DNA of 64,000 nt from Sphingomonas sp. NBWT7 (GCF_014217605.1 NZ_CP043639.1:3195465-3259464), one strand, 5' to 3'; numbered from the stretch's first letter, positions 1 to 8,660 are shown. Numbers and translations: made by a program. The notes: generated from the letters alone by a model not told the origin.

Positions 1-433
1 TCGCCGACATCGCGGCGCCGCAGCCCGATTGGCCGCTGCCGCCGTAGAACACGAGCTTGGGTGCTTCGAACCGCTCGCCCGATCGCGCAAACAATTGCTC
101 CCAGGTGTTCTCCGCCGAGGAGAAGGCGTTGCACGTCGCCTTGGTCGCCGCATCGACGCCGCACGCCGCCGCCGCGCCGGTTCCGCCCGCGCCACCGCTC
201 CGCTCGCTGCGCGTCGGCGCGCTGCTGCCGCCGCCGCCGACGAGCCCGCCGAGATTGCCCAGCCCGCCGAACACCGCAAAGATGATCAGCACCACCACGA
301 TCCCGCCGCAGCCGAACCGGCTGCCGATCATCGGCAACAGCCCAAGCAGCAGCCCGCCGCCGCCTCCGCCGCCGAAGCTCTGCCCGCGCTGGTCCTCGAC
401 GTTGATGTCGTTGTCGAAATCATCGAGCCGCAT
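1..433 (-). CDS. YpfJ-like neutral zinc metallopeptidase, N-terminal part (cut by window edge)
   Basis: Reading the minus strand from the ATG at 433 gives an uninterrupted frame running off the left edge (about 144 codons seen). It starts MRLDDFDNDINVEDQRGQSF, the typical opening of the YpfJ/KPN_02809 neutral zinc metallopeptidases, followed by a poly-glycine stretch, one membrane segment (about residues 35-60, GIVVVLIIFAVFGG) and a Gly/Ser linker. The catalytic HExxH region would lie outside the window. In this family the N-terminal anchor holds a periplasmic peptidase domain whose physiological substrate is not known. It is divergent from the patatin gene, with about 100 bases between the starts. 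The family call rests on the N-terminus only. Confidence 0.75.
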   Translation of the reverse strand, partial: MRLDDFDNDINVEDQRGQSFGGGGGGGLLLGLLPMIGSRFGCGGIVVVLIIFAVFGGLGNLGGLVGGGGSSAPTRSERSGGAGGTGAAAACGVDAATKATCNAFSSAENTWEQLFARSGERFEAPKLVFYGGSGQSGCGAAMSA

Positions 434-536
434 GTCGGCCTCCCCCTTTTCGTTACTCGTCCGGCATGAATGCGCGAAGGCGAAACGCGGTTGCATGGCT
501 TGATCGCACGGGGGAGGCAGCGCATGACCGCGCACA

Positions 537-1673
537 ATGGCCGATCACGATCCACGTCCGCCGCGGCGGGCAAAGCCGCTGCCGCTGCCCAGCGAAGTCG
601 CGCTGGTCCTGCAGGGTGGCGGCGCGCTCGGCAGCTACCAGGCCGGCGTGATTGAGGCTCTGTCGGCGATCGCGATCGAGCCTGGCTGGGTCGCGGGCAT
701 CTCGATCGGCGCGGTCAACGCCGCGATCGTCGCGGGCAACCCGCCCGAGCGCCGCGTCGCGCGGCTGCGCGAATTCTGGGACCAGACGACGAGCTGGCTG
801 CCGAGCTTCCCGATCCTGCCCGAGGATCACGTGCGCGAGTTCGTCCACGCCTGGTCGGCGGGGTTCGTGGCGCTCGCCGGGGTGCCAGGCTTCTTCGGCC
901 CGCGCTTCGTGCCCCCCGTATTCGCCGCACCGGGGACGCCGGAGGCACTGAGCTTCTACGATTCCACCCCGCTGCGTGCGACGCTCGACGCGCTGATCGA
1001 CTGGGATCTGGTCAACGACGGGCCGGTGCGCCTGTCGGTCGGCGCGGTCGATGTCGAGAGCGGCAATTTCCGCTATTTCGATACCGCGGAGGAGCGGCTC
1101 GACGCGCGCCACGTCATGGCGTCGGGCGCGCTGCCGCCCGGCCTCCCGCCGGTCGAGATCGACGGGCGCTGGTATTGGGACGGCGGGCTCGTCTCGAACA
1201 CGCCGCTCCAGCACGTCCTCGATCACCAGCGCGAGGGCATGATCGTCTTCCAGGTCGATCTCTTCTCCGCCGCCGATGAACGCCCCCGCACGATCACCGA
1301 TGCCGCCGCGCGCGCCAAGGAAATCACCTTTTCCAGCCGCACGCGCCAGGTGACCGACCAGCTGATGAAGCTGCGCCGCGAGCGCGAGCTCGTCCGCCGC
1401 GTCCTCGCCAAGCTGCCCGCCGAGCTGCGCGATGATGCCGACGTCGCCCGGCTCGCCGCGATGTCGGCCGAACAGCCCGTCAGCCTCGTCCACCTCATCT
1501 ATCGCGCCAATGCGTGGGAGGGTGGCGCGCGCGATTTCGAATTCTCCACCCGCACGATGCGCGAGCATTGGGCCGCGGGCCGCGCCGCGGTCGAGGCGAC
1601 GATGGAGAATGCCGAGCTCGTCGCGGAGAACATCCTCACCGGGCGCACCGCCGCCTTCGATCTCACACGATAA
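537..1673 (+). CDS. patatin-like phospholipase with C-terminal DUF3734
   Basis: A 378-residue serine acyl hydrolase. The oxyanion-hole glycines GGGALG sit at residues 27-32, the nucleophile elbow GISIG at 54-58 (Ser56) and the catalytic-dyad Asp in DGG at 215-217, so the patatin active site is complete. The C-terminal third corresponds to the DUF3734 extension common in alphaproteobacteria. No signal peptide is visible, so it is probably cytoplasmic. It lies 12 bases upstream of the 3-hydroxybutyrate dehydrogenase and is probably co-transcribed. This patatin-bdhA pairing recurs near PHB metabolism, so a role on lipid or PHB-granule esters is possible (inference). The ATG at 537 was chosen because it directly precedes the conserved N-terminus. 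Confidence 0.9.
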   Translation: MADHDPRPPRRAKPLPLPSEVALVLQGGGALGSYQAGVIEALSAIAIEPGWVAGISIGAVNAAIVAGNPPERRVARLREFWDQTTSWLPSFPILPEDHVREFVHAWSAGFVALAGVPGFFGPRFVPPVFAAPGTPEALSFYDSTPLRATLDALIDWDLVNDGPVRLSVGAVDVESGNFRYFDTAEERLDARHVMASGALPPGLPPVEIDGRWYWDGGLVSNTPLQHVLDHQREGMIVFQVDLFSAADERPRTITDAAARAKEITFSSRTRQVTDQLMKLRRERELVRRVLAKLPAELRDDADVARLAAMSAEQPVSLVHLIYRANAWEGGARDFEFSTRTMREHWAAGRAAVEATMENAELVAENILTGRTAAFDLTR

Positions 1674-1685
1674 GGGAGTAGCTCG

Positions 1686-2471
1686 ATGTTCCTGAAGGGC
1701 AAGACCGCGCTCGTCACCGGCTCCACCTCGGGGATCGGCCTCGCTTATGCCAAGGCGTTCGCCATTGAGGGCGCGAGCGTGATGATCAACGGCTTCGGCG
1801 ACGCGGACGCGATCGAGCAGGCGCGCGCCGGCCTCGCGCAGACGAGCGGGGCGGCCGCGCTGTACGACGCGGCCGACATGACCAAGCCCGATCAGATCGC
1901 CGCGATGGTCGAACGCTGCCACGCCGAACTCGGCGGGCCCGACATCGTCGTCAACAACGCCGGCATCCAGTTCGTCTCCCCCGTCACCGATTTCCCGGAC
2001 GACAAATGGGACGCGATCATCGCGATCAACCTCACCAGCGCGTTCCACGCGATGAAGGCCGCGATCCCGCACATGCGCGCGAAGAAGTGGGGCCGCATCA
2101 TTTCCACCGCCTCGGCGCACAGCCTCGTCGCCAGCCCCAACAAATCGGCCTATGTCGCTGCCAAGCACGGCCTCGCCGGGCTGACCAAGACCGTGGCGCT
2201 CGAAACCGCGACCGACGGGATCACCGTCAACTGCATCTCGCCCGGCTACGTCTGGACGCCGCTGGTCGAGAACCAGATCCCCGATACGATGAAGGCGCGC
2301 AACCTGTCGCGCGATCAGGTGATCAACGACGTGCTGCTCGCGGCGCAGCCGACCAAGCAGTTCGTCACCCCCGAACAGGTTGCGGCCTTCGCGCTGTTTC
2401 TCTGCCGCGACGAGGCGGCCGCGATCACCGGCGCGAACCTTTCCGCCGACGGGGGCTGGACCGCTGCCTGA
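1686..2471 (+). CDS. bdhA: 3-hydroxybutyrate dehydrogenase (SDR family)
   Basis: A 261-residue classical short-chain dehydrogenase that interconverts (R)-3-hydroxybutyrate and acetoacetate with NAD(H), in PHB and ketone-body use. The cofactor motif TGSTSGIG (residues 11-18), NNAG (90-93) and the catalytic triad Ser143, Tyr156, Lys160 are all present. The internal HSLVASPNKSAY segment and the C-terminal QPTKQFV/ADGGWTA segments are characteristic of bacterial BdhA rather than FabG. A Shine-Dalgarno AAGGGAG lies just before the ATG. It follows the patatin gene in the same operon. The next ORF starts inside its 3' end. Confidence 0.93.
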   Translation: MFLKGKTALVTGSTSGIGLAYAKAFAIEGASVMINGFGDADAIEQARAGLAQTSGAAALYDAADMTKPDQIAAMVERCHAELGGPDIVVNNAGIQFVSPVTDFPDDKWDAIIAINLTSAFHAMKAAIPHMRAKKWGRIISTASAHSLVASPNKSAYVAAKHGLAGLTKTVALETATDGITVNCISPGYVWTPLVENQIPDTMKARNLSRDQVINDVLLAAQPTKQFVTPEQVAAFALFLCRDEAAAITGANLSADGGWTAA

Positions 2472-3141
2472 TCGCCGCCCGGCAGTCGCGCGTGCCACCC
2501 GGCGCGGGCGTGCGCTCGCCCCGGCCGCCGCCCTTGCGCTGCTCCTTGCGGCGTGCGGCGGCAACGCGCCGTCGCCTGCGTCGTCGACGCCCCGCGGTGC
2601 GCTGCCGGGCAACTGGCGGAGCGTTGCGACGGCGGCCGATCGCACCCGCCTGCGCAACTGGCGTGAGACGTGGCTCGCCGCCGCAGCGCGGGCGCGGAGC
2701 GGGGGTGGGGCGGCCGCGCTCGCCGCCGACGCGCCGCTGTTCGATCTCGACCGCTTCCTCGTCGATCCGGTGCCGCCGCCGGGCGACTATCGCTGCCGCG
2801 TCGTGAAGCTCGGCGCGCAGGGCGTCGGCACGCGCGAATTCTTCAGTGAACCCCCCTACGCCTGCCGAATCGATCGCGAGGGCGATCTCACCAGCTTCGC
2901 CAAGATTGCGGGCCCGCAACGCCCAGTGGGGCTGATCTTCCCCGATCCGCAGGGGCGGGCAGTCTTTCTCGGCACGCTGCTGCTCGGCGACGAGACGCGC
3001 GCGATCAATTACGGGCGCGACACCGCGCGCGATCTCGCCGGCTACGTCGATCGCATCGGCGAGCGGCGCTGGCGCATGGTATTACCCAGCCCGGCGTTCG
3101 AATCGATGCTCGACGTGGTGGAGATCGTGCCGGTTAGTTGA
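2380..3141 (+). CDS. probable lipoprotein resembling DUF4893
   Basis: The frame encodes a cationic stretch, a hydrophobic segment (APAAALALLLAACGG) with a lipobox Cys at the LAAC, then a roughly 190-residue domain with DYRCRVVKLG, RPVGLIFPD, FLGTLLLGDE and YGRD blocks, which resembles the sphingomonad DUF4893 family of unknown function. The start is unclear. The only ATG (2380) lies 92 bases inside bdhA and would put about 45 residues ahead of the signal peptide. No ATG, GTG or TTG occurs in frame nearer to the lipobox, so a CTG near 2465 or the long form must be used. The 3' end overlaps the convergent gene by 8 bases. Outer-membrane anchoring is inferred from the lipobox. Confidence 0.7.
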   Translation: MRPSRCFSAATRRPRSPARTFPPTGAGPLPDRRPAVARATRRGRALAPAAALALLLAACGGNAPSPASSTPRGALPGNWRSVATAADRTRLRNWRETWLAAAARARSGGGAAALAADAPLFDLDRFLVDPVPPPGDYRCRVVKLGAQGVGTREFFSEPPYACRIDREGDLTSFAKIAGPQRPVGLIFPDPQGRAVFLGTLLLGDETRAINYGRDTARDLAGYVDRIGERRWRMVLPSPAFESMLDVVEIVPVS

Positions 3142-3766
3142 CCGGAACGGCGGCCGGGACAGGCACGGCCACCGGGGCGGGCGCGATTGCGCTCGGCGTC
3201 GGAACGATCGGCGGCAGGCTGGCGAGAAATTCCTTGCCGTGCCGACCGATGATCGTCACGCGGCGTTCGTTCGCCGCCGCCAATGCCTTCAGGAACGACC
3301 GCGGCTTCTTCATCAGCGCGGGGAAAGCATCGACGCTCGCCAGTCCGGCGCGGCGCGCCGCTTCCTGCGTGAAATGCACGCAATTGCGCGTGTTCATGCG
3401 ATAGACGCCGTCGCCCGTCTTGTCGTCCCACTCGGTGACGAGGCGGCGGATGTCGGCATATTGCGCGTCGCTCAACGTCACTGCGAACTGCGCGTCACTG
3501 CCGTTCATGTACCCCGGCTTGGCGATGTCGATCCGCCCCGCGACCGGCCCGAACAGGATCGCCGGCGACACCGTCTTGGGGGTGAAGCCGTAATTGAGAT
3601 CGACCGGCGGACCGCCCGCGTCAGGAATCCCGCGCAGCGTGAAGAAGGCGTGTGGGAAGCTGTTGCCGAGCTCGTGGCTCCAGAAGGTGATGACGACCGC
3701 CGCCTGCGCGGGCAGCGCGGCGAGCGATAGGAGAATGGCGACAAGGGCGCCCAGCATACGCGACAT
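3134..3766 (-). CDS. secreted protein with NCVHF motif, function unknown
   Basis: A 210-residue protein starting MSRMLGALVAILLSLAALPAQA, a clean Sec signal peptide cleaved after AQA. The mature part has an early SHELGNSFPHAF segment and later MNTRNCVHFTQEAARRAGL. A Cys near a His in an NC-x-HF motif recalls papain-fold/DUF4105-like envelope proteins, but I cannot assign a family with confidence. The C-terminus is a Pro/Ala/Val-rich tail. The ATG at 3766 starts the signal peptide; upstream in-frame codons look non-coding. It is convergent with the preceding lipoprotein gene. Confidence 0.75.
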   Translation of the reverse strand: MSRMLGALVAILLSLAALPAQAAVVITFWSHELGNSFPHAFFTLRGIPDAGGPPVDLNYGFTPKTVSPAILFGPVAGRIDIAKPGYMNGSDAQFAVTLSDAQYADIRRLVTEWDDKTGDGVYRMNTRNCVHFTQEAARRAGLASVDAFPALMKKPRSFLKALAAANERRVTIIGRHGKEFLASLPPIVPTPSAIAPAPVAVPVPAAVPVN

Positions 3767-3857
3767 GGGCGCAAGTCTGTCACGCCGCCCGGCGAAGCTC
3801 AACGGGTGACTTTGCATCACGTCCGTTCCCGCGCCACCGCGGTCCGACACGGAAATA

Positions 3858-3883
3858 CCCGCCGGTGGCGAACCACCGGCGGG
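3858..3883. terminator. perfect 11-bp GC hairpin, possible terminator
   Basis: CCCGCCGGTGG, a 4-base loop CGAA, then CCACCGGCGGG. It lies between the end of aceA and the start of the secreted-protein gene, both on the minus strand. On that strand it is followed by GGTATTTCC, a weak T-run, so it could terminate aceA readthrough. No proper U-tract is present. Confidence 0.45.
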
Positions 3884-4018
3884 CACCTTTCCTCCCCAGG
3901 AAACTCGAATGGCCGGGTAGTTTCCAGCCCGAAAACTTCCGCGCTTGGGCCGCGGCGCGGCGGAGCCGCGCCGTCGGACGGCGCCTTGGCGGCGCCGCCG
4001 GCCGGGCCGGTGCGTCTT

Positions 4019-4039
4019 GGCGGCAGCATCGCTGCCGCC
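4019..4039 (-). terminator. 9-bp hairpin just after the isocitrate lyase stop
   Basis: GGCGGCAGC, loop ATC, GCTGCCGCC: a perfect stem starting about 8 bases beyond the aceA stop codon. It lacks a U-run, so it may protect the 3' end or act as a terminator together with the GC-rich repeats between 3940 and 4018. Confidence 0.4.
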
Positions 4040-4046
4040 ATGCGCA

Positions 4047-5642
4047 TCAGGCCGCGAACTGGTTCATCGTGTTGTGCGCGCCGCCGGCCTTCAGCGCGGC
4101 CTCGCCCGCGAAATATTCCTTGTGATCGTCGCCGATGTCGCTGCCCGACATGTTCTGATGCTTCACGCAGGCGATCCCCTCGCGGATCTCCTTGCGCTGC
4201 ACGCCCTTGACGTAGCCGAGCATGCCCGCCTCGCCGAAATACTCCTTGGCGAGATTGTCGGTCGATAGCGCCGCGGTGTGATACGTCGGCAGCGTGATCA
4301 GGTGGTGGAAGATGCCGGCGCGCGCCGCCGCATCCTTCTGGAAGGTGCGGATCTTCTCGTCCGCCTCCGCTGCCAGATCGGTGTCGTCATAGTCGACGCT
4401 CATCAGCCGCGCGCGATCATACGCCGACACGTCCTTGCCGGCTTCCACCCAGGCGTCGAACATCTGCTGGCGGAAGTTGAGCGTCCAGTTGAAGCTCGGC
4501 GAATTGTTGTAGACGAGCTTGGCGTTCGGCACGACTTCGCGAATACGATCCACCATCGACGCGATCTGCTCGATGTGCGGCTTCTCCGTCTCGATCCACA
4601 ACAGGTCCGCGCCATTCTGCAGCGACGTGATGCAGTCGAGCACGCAGCGATCGGCGCCGGTGCCTTCGCGGAACTGGAACAGGTTCGACGGCAGACGCTT
4701 CGGGCGCATCAGCTTGCCGTCGCGCTCGATCACCACGTCGCCGCGCAAGCTGGCAAGGTCGGTCACTTCCTCGCAGTCGAGGAAGGCGTTGTACTGATCG
4801 CCGATGTCACCCTTCTCCTTCGAGAAGGCGATCTGCTTGGTGAGGCCGGCGCCTAGCGAGTCGGTGCGCGTCACGATGATCCCGTCGTCGACGCCCAGTT
4901 CGAGGAAGGCGTAGCGGCAGGCGCGCACCTTGGCGAGGAAGTCTTCGTGCGGCACCGTCACCTTGCCGTCCTGGTGGCCGCACTGCTTCTCGTCGGACAC
5001 CTGGTTCTCGATCTGGAGCGCGCAGGCGCCCGCCTCGATCATCTTCTTGGCGAGAAGGTACGTCGCCTCGGCGTTGCCGAAGCCCGCGTCGATGTCGGCG
5101 ATGATCGGCACGACGTGCGTCTCGTAATTGTCGATCGCGTGCAGCAGACGCTGCGCCTCGATCTCGTTGCCTGCCTCGCGCGCCGCGTCGAGATCGCGGA
5201 ACATCATGCCCAGCTCGCGCGCATCGGCCTGCTTCAGGAACGTGTAGAGTTCCTCGATCAGCGCCGGCACGCTCGTCTTCTCGTGCATCGACTGGTCGGG
5301 CAGGGGGCCGAACTCGCTGCGCAGCGCGGCAACCATCCAGCCGGAAAGGTACAGATACCGCCCCTTGGTGGTGCCGAAATGCTTCTTGATCGAAATGAGC
5401 TTCTGCTGCCCGATGAAGCCGTGCCAGCAGCCCAGCGACTGCGTGTACTCCGCCGGATTCGCGTCATAGGCCGCCATGTCGCGGCGCATGATGCCCGCGG
5501 TGTAGCGCGCAATGTCGATCCCGCTGCGGAAGCGGTTCTGCAGTCGCATCCGCGCCACCGCCTCGGCGTCGATGCCGTCCCAGGTGCCGTTGTAGCTGGC
5601 GACCAGCTGGCCGATCTGATGGGTTTGGTCCTGGTAGGTCAT
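4047..5642 (-). CDS. aceA: isocitrate lyase (long form)
   Basis: Cleaves isocitrate to glyoxylate and succinate, the first step of the glyoxylate shunt needed for growth on acetate or fatty acids. The 531-residue length matches the long Pseudomonas-type enzyme. The signature around the catalytic Cys is QVSDEKQCGHQDGKVTVP, and NNSPSFNW is also present. A GTG at 5657 is in frame, but the Shine-Dalgarno AGGAA lies inside that extension five bases before the ATG at 5642, so 5642 is preferred. A 51-codon ORF lies 58 bases upstream on the same strand, and a short-chain fatty acyl regulator is divergent, suggesting carbon-source control. Confidence 0.96.
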   Translation of the reverse strand: MTYQDQTHQIGQLVASYNGTWDGIDAEAVARMRLQNRFRSGIDIARYTAGIMRRDMAAYDANPAEYTQSLGCWHGFIGQQKLISIKKHFGTTKGRYLYLSGWMVAALRSEFGPLPDQSMHEKTSVPALIEELYTFLKQADARELGMMFRDLDAAREAGNEIEAQRLLHAIDNYETHVVPIIADIDAGFGNAEATYLLAKKMIEAGACALQIENQVSDEKQCGHQDGKVTVPHEDFLAKVRACRYAFLELGVDDGIIVTRTDSLGAGLTKQIAFSKEKGDIGDQYNAFLDCEEVTDLASLRGDVVIERDGKLMRPKRLPSNLFQFREGTGADRCVLDCITSLQNGADLLWIETEKPHIEQIASMVDRIREVVPNAKLVYNNSPSFNWTLNFRQQMFDAWVEAGKDVSAYDRARLMSVDYDDTDLAAEADEKIRTFQKDAAARAGIFHHLITLPTYHTAALSTDNLAKEYFGEAGMLGYVKGVQRKEIREGIACVKHQNMSGSDIGDDHKEYFAGEAALKAGGAHNTMNQFAA

Positions 5643-5700
5643 CGTGGTTCCTGTCACGCAAGTAGGCGGGTGGCGCGGGCCTGACGGCGCGCGGCGTCGC

Positions 5701-5856
5701 TCAGCCGAGGCGGCCGAGCCGGTGGTAAAGGTTGGAGAATTTGGCCGAGCGGGGCTCGTCGGCGATCTTCTTGACGTACTCGCCGATCGCTTCCTTCATC
5801 AGGCCGAAATCCTCGGTCGAGAAGACCGCACGGCTGCGCTGGGGCGTATCGTTCAT
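5701..5856 (-). CDS. 51-residue small protein upstream of aceA
   Basis: ATG at 5856, TGA at 5701-5703. The product begins MNDTPQRSRAVFSTEDFGLM and ends FSNLYHRLGRLG. A strong Shine-Dalgarno AGGAG lies 7 bases before the ATG, and third-position GC is high, as in neighbouring genes. The product is charged and soluble with no membrane segment; the middle (EAIGEYVKKIADEPRSAKF) could form a helix. It is the first gene of the aceA transcription unit. Function unknown; it could be a real small protein or a translated leader affecting aceA expression. Confidence 0.7.
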   Translation of the reverse strand: MNDTPQRSRAVFSTEDFGLMKEAIGEYVKKIADEPRSAKFSNLYHRLGRLG

Positions 5857-6040
5857 GGCTCGCTCCTGTGTGGATGCTTACAAGTGAGATCGTAAAAAGC
5901 CGATCGAGCGGCGAAGCGCAAAGGAACCGACAGCGTCTGATGGTCACGACGTGCGCTGAAGCATCTTCGCTGCTGTCGCCTTGTAAATAATTGACAGAGT
6001 AGGCAGCACCCGGCAGGGCGGATCGCGAAGGGGTGATGCG
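5857..6040. promoter_or_regulatory. divergent aceA / fatty-acyl regulator promoter region
   Basis: The 184-base spacer between the two divergent genes is noticeably more AT-rich than its surroundings. CTTACAAG (5877-5884) and CTTGTAAA (5980-5987) are near inverted copies of each other (7 of 8 bases), one close to each start, and could be binding sites for the regulator encoded on the right. Site assignment is inference. Confidence 0.4.
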
Positions 6041-7426
6041 ATGGCCGAACGCAAGCTGATGGCGGGACATGCGGTGCGGCGCCTGCGCCGCCAGCAGGGG
6101 CTCAGCCAAGCGGCGATGGCTGAGATGATCGCGATCAGCCCGAGCTACCTCAACCTCGTCGAGCGCAACCAGCGCCCCGTGTCGGCGACGCTGCTCGTCA
6201 AGCTCGCCGAGACGTTCGACTTCGACGCGCGCGCGCTCACCGCGGCGGAGCCCGGCGGCGGGCGCGACGCGATGCGCCGCCGGCTCGCCGATCCGCTGTT
6301 CGCTGATCTCGAAATCGACCGGCACGAGCTCGAGGAATGGCTAGCCGCCGCGCCCGGCGGGGCGGAGGCGTTCGCGCGCGCCTTTGACCGGATTGGGCAG
6401 GGCGGGTCGGCCGCCATGCCCGCCGACGATCCCGTGGCGCGTGTCCGTGGCGAGATCGCGCGCTGGCGCAACCATTTCGCCGATCTCGACGCGGCGGCCG
6501 AAACGCTCGCCGATGAACTCCGCCTCGGCGCCGGCGACCTCTACGGCGCGATCGCCGAGCGGCTGCGCGTGAAGCACGCGATCGCGATCCGTGTCCTCCC
6601 CGTCGACGTGCTGCCCGACGTGCTGCGCCGGCTCGATCTCCACGCGCGCCAGCTCCAGCTGTCCGAACTGCTCGATCCCGCCAGCCGCACCTTCGCCGCG
6701 GCGTTCCAGCTCGCGCTGATCGAGGCGCGGGCGGAGATCGACGCGCTCGTCACCGGTGCCGCCTTCGGCCAGATCGCCGCCGACCGCCTGTTCCGCCGCC
6801 ATTTCGCCAGCTATTTCGCCGCCGCGGTAATGATGCCCTACGCGCGCTTCCTGCGCGCCTGCGAGGCGACTGGCTACGATATCGAGCTGCTCCAGCGCCG
6901 CTTCGGTGCCGGCTTCGAACATGTCGCGCACCGCCTGACGACGCTGCAGCGCGTCGGCGCGCGCGGGCTGCCGTTCTTCATGATCCGCGTCGATCGCGCC
7001 GGACAATCGTCGAAGCGCTACGCCGGGGCGAGCGGCGCGGCGCTGGTCGAGGCGGAGGGGCGCTGCCCGCTGTGGCACCTCCACCGCGCCTTCGACCGCC
7101 CCGGCCACCTCGTCGTCCAGCTCGTCGCGCTGGAGGACGATACGCGTTGGATGACGATGGCGCGCACCGTCACGCCGCAGGGCCAGCGCTACGGCCTTGT
7201 TTCGGCGGAATTCGCGATCGGCATCGGCGTCGCGGCGGAGCATGCCGGCACGCTCGCCGCCGCACGCGGGCTCGATCTCGGCGGCGCGGCGATGCCGATC
7301 GGACTCGGCTGCCGACAGTGCCAGCGCCCCGATTGTCCGCAGCGCGCCGCGCCCCCCGCCGGCCGCGCGCTGGTCATCAACGAACGCGAACGCCGCCTCT
7401 CCGCGTTGACCTTTGCGGGCGACTGA
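6041..7426 (+). CDS. short-chain fatty acyl transcriptional regulator (XRE family, RamB/ScfR-like)
   Basis: A 461-residue regulator with an N-terminal XRE helix-turn-helix (about residues 8-65: RLRRQQGLSQAAMAEMIAIS, then PSYLNLVERNQRPVS). The large central region matches the IrrE-like/DUF2083 ligand part of the short-chain fatty acyl regulator family, and a Cys cluster near the end (GLGCRQCQRPDCPQRAAPP) is typical of the C-terminal domain. Family members such as RamB of actinobacteria control acetate and glyoxylate-shunt genes. Being divergent from aceA fits that role here. The ATG at 6041 directly precedes the HTH. Confidence 0.88.
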   Translation: MAERKLMAGHAVRRLRRQQGLSQAAMAEMIAISPSYLNLVERNQRPVSATLLVKLAETFDFDARALTAAEPGGGRDAMRRRLADPLFADLEIDRHELEEWLAAAPGGAEAFARAFDRIGQGGSAAMPADDPVARVRGEIARWRNHFADLDAAAETLADELRLGAGDLYGAIAERLRVKHAIAIRVLPVDVLPDVLRRLDLHARQLQLSELLDPASRTFAAAFQLALIEARAEIDALVTGAAFGQIAADRLFRRHFASYFAAAVMMPYARFLRACEATGYDIELLQRRFGAGFEHVAHRLTTLQRVGARGLPFFMIRVDRAGQSSKRYAGASGAALVEAEGRCPLWHLHRAFDRPGHLVVQLVALEDDTRWMTMARTVTPQGQRYGLVSAEFAIGIGVAAEHAGTLAAARGLDLGGAAMPIGLGCRQCQRPDCPQRAAPPAGRALVINERERRLSALTFAGD

Positions 7427-7817
7427 AGCGCGCGCGTCGCGCAGCGGATGAGGTTGTCGTACGTCAGGCTCAGCACCGCCCCGCTGCCGGCCGCCCCGGC
7501 CGATCCCCCCGCTGTCGTCGGCCCTCCGCGCAGCACCAAACGCGTGTCGGCTATCGATGAGCGCTGCCTATCTACGCTCATCCCAGTCAGCGACAAAAGC
7601 GCGCATCTCGCGCGCGGCGGTTGGCAGCCTTAGGCGCAAGGAGACCAGGCGCTGCCACTCCGCCCACTGAATCCAGTGACCTCAGCAGCGAACACGCCAT
7701 CACGCCGCGCCAGACGTCGTCGACTCCTCCGACGTGAATTTATCTCAAGCCGCTACCAGCGCCGCCAGCCAGCCGGCGATCGCAAGCGAAACGCCCGCCC
7801 GTTCCGGCCACGCCCGC
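7427..7817. other. 391-base intergenic region, no gene seen
   Basis: Lies between the regulator and the tonB stop codon. Frames here are short, have no convincing Shine-Dalgarno and resemble no family. Several GC-rich short inverted stretches are present, but no clean terminator with a T-run. Confidence 0.5.
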
Positions 7818-8588
7818 CTATCGCTCGTCGATCACGTCGGCATCGATCTCCCACGTGTGGTTCTCGACGATCCATGCGTCCACCGGGCAGCCGTTCTCGT
7901 CCAGCGTCGGGCGGAAGCGAAACGCCGCCTGGATCTGGCGGCACGTGCTGTCGTCCACCGCGCGATTGCCGCTCGAGCGCGTCACGCGGCACAGGCCCAC
8001 GCGCCCGGTCCGAAGCACCTGGTAGCGCACCCCCACTGTGCCGCTGAACCCGGTGGCGAAGATCGCTTCGGGCAGATCACCAACCCTCAGCCGCCCGCGA
8101 ATCTGCTCGGGCGGCGTATCGTCACCGCCACCCCCGCCATCGCCGTCGCCGTTCCCGCCGCTGCCAAAGCCGTCGCCGATCCCGCCCGCGCCCGTCCCCG
8201 GCCCGCGCACGGTCGACGATCCCGACATAGTGTCGCTCGCGGTGAACGGCTTGGGCGCGGCAATGACGGGCGGCGGGGGCAGCGGCACCACCACCACCGG
8301 CTCGGGCGCCGCCACGGGGGTCGCCCGGCTGCGCAGGTTACGCGGCGAGGCACGCCCCTCCGACCGCGTCGCCGCCACCTTTTTCTCGGGGATCACCTGC
8401 ACCTTGGGCGGGGGCGGGGGGTCCTCGGCGGCGAACAGCTTCAGCGTCTCCTGCGCCTTCTGCCGGAACGACACCGACAGCCCGGTGATCAGCGCCAGCC
8501 CGAGCAGCGCCTGCACCACGACCGCCGCGATCGCCGCCACGATACGCTCGCGGGTCCAGTGCGGTTCGTCGGGGCGGGCATAGGCCAT
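7818..8588 (-). CDS. energy transducer TonB
   Basis: 256 residues. One N-terminal membrane helix (about residues 17-40, IVAAIAAVVVQALLGLALITG), a proline-rich periplasmic spacer (EDPPPPPKVQVIPEKK, later VVVVPLPPPPVIAAPKP), a Gly/Asp-rich linker (GIGDGFGSGGNGDGDG), and a TonB C-terminal domain from about residue 165 (GTVGVRYQVLRTGRVGLCRV). It would couple the ExbBD proton motive force to TonB-dependent receptors, two of which lie in this window. The ATG at 8588 has AAGG upstream. ExbB/ExbD are not adjacent. Confidence 0.9.
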   Translation of the reverse strand: MAYARPDEPHWTRERIVAAIAAVVVQALLGLALITGLSVSFRQKAQETLKLFAAEDPPPPPKVQVIPEKKVAATRSEGRASPRNLRSRATPVAAPEPVVVVPLPPPPVIAAPKPFTASDTMSGSSTVRGPGTGAGGIGDGFGSGGNGDGDGGGGGDDTPPEQIRGRLRVGDLPEAIFATGFSGTVGVRYQVLRTGRVGLCRVTRSSGNRAVDDSTCRQIQAAFRFRPTLDENGCPVDAWIVENHTWEIDADVIDER

Positions 8589-8660
8589 GGCACGCCTTTC
8601 GCACATCCTCGCTGAACGATCGCTGGCTGCCGCGCCGCAGCGCGGCTCGTCCGCGCGTGA

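Noticed and set aside
453..2657. 734-codon minus-strand open frame across the patatin and bdhA genes
   Set aside because: Antisense shadow of GC-rich genes: Arg/Gly/Asp-heavy, no family blocks, no Shine-Dalgarno, and the plus-strand genes have complete active sites.
7189..7596. 135-codon minus-strand frame after the fatty acyl regulator
   Set aside because: Half is antisense to the regulator; the rest shows no codon bias or motif.
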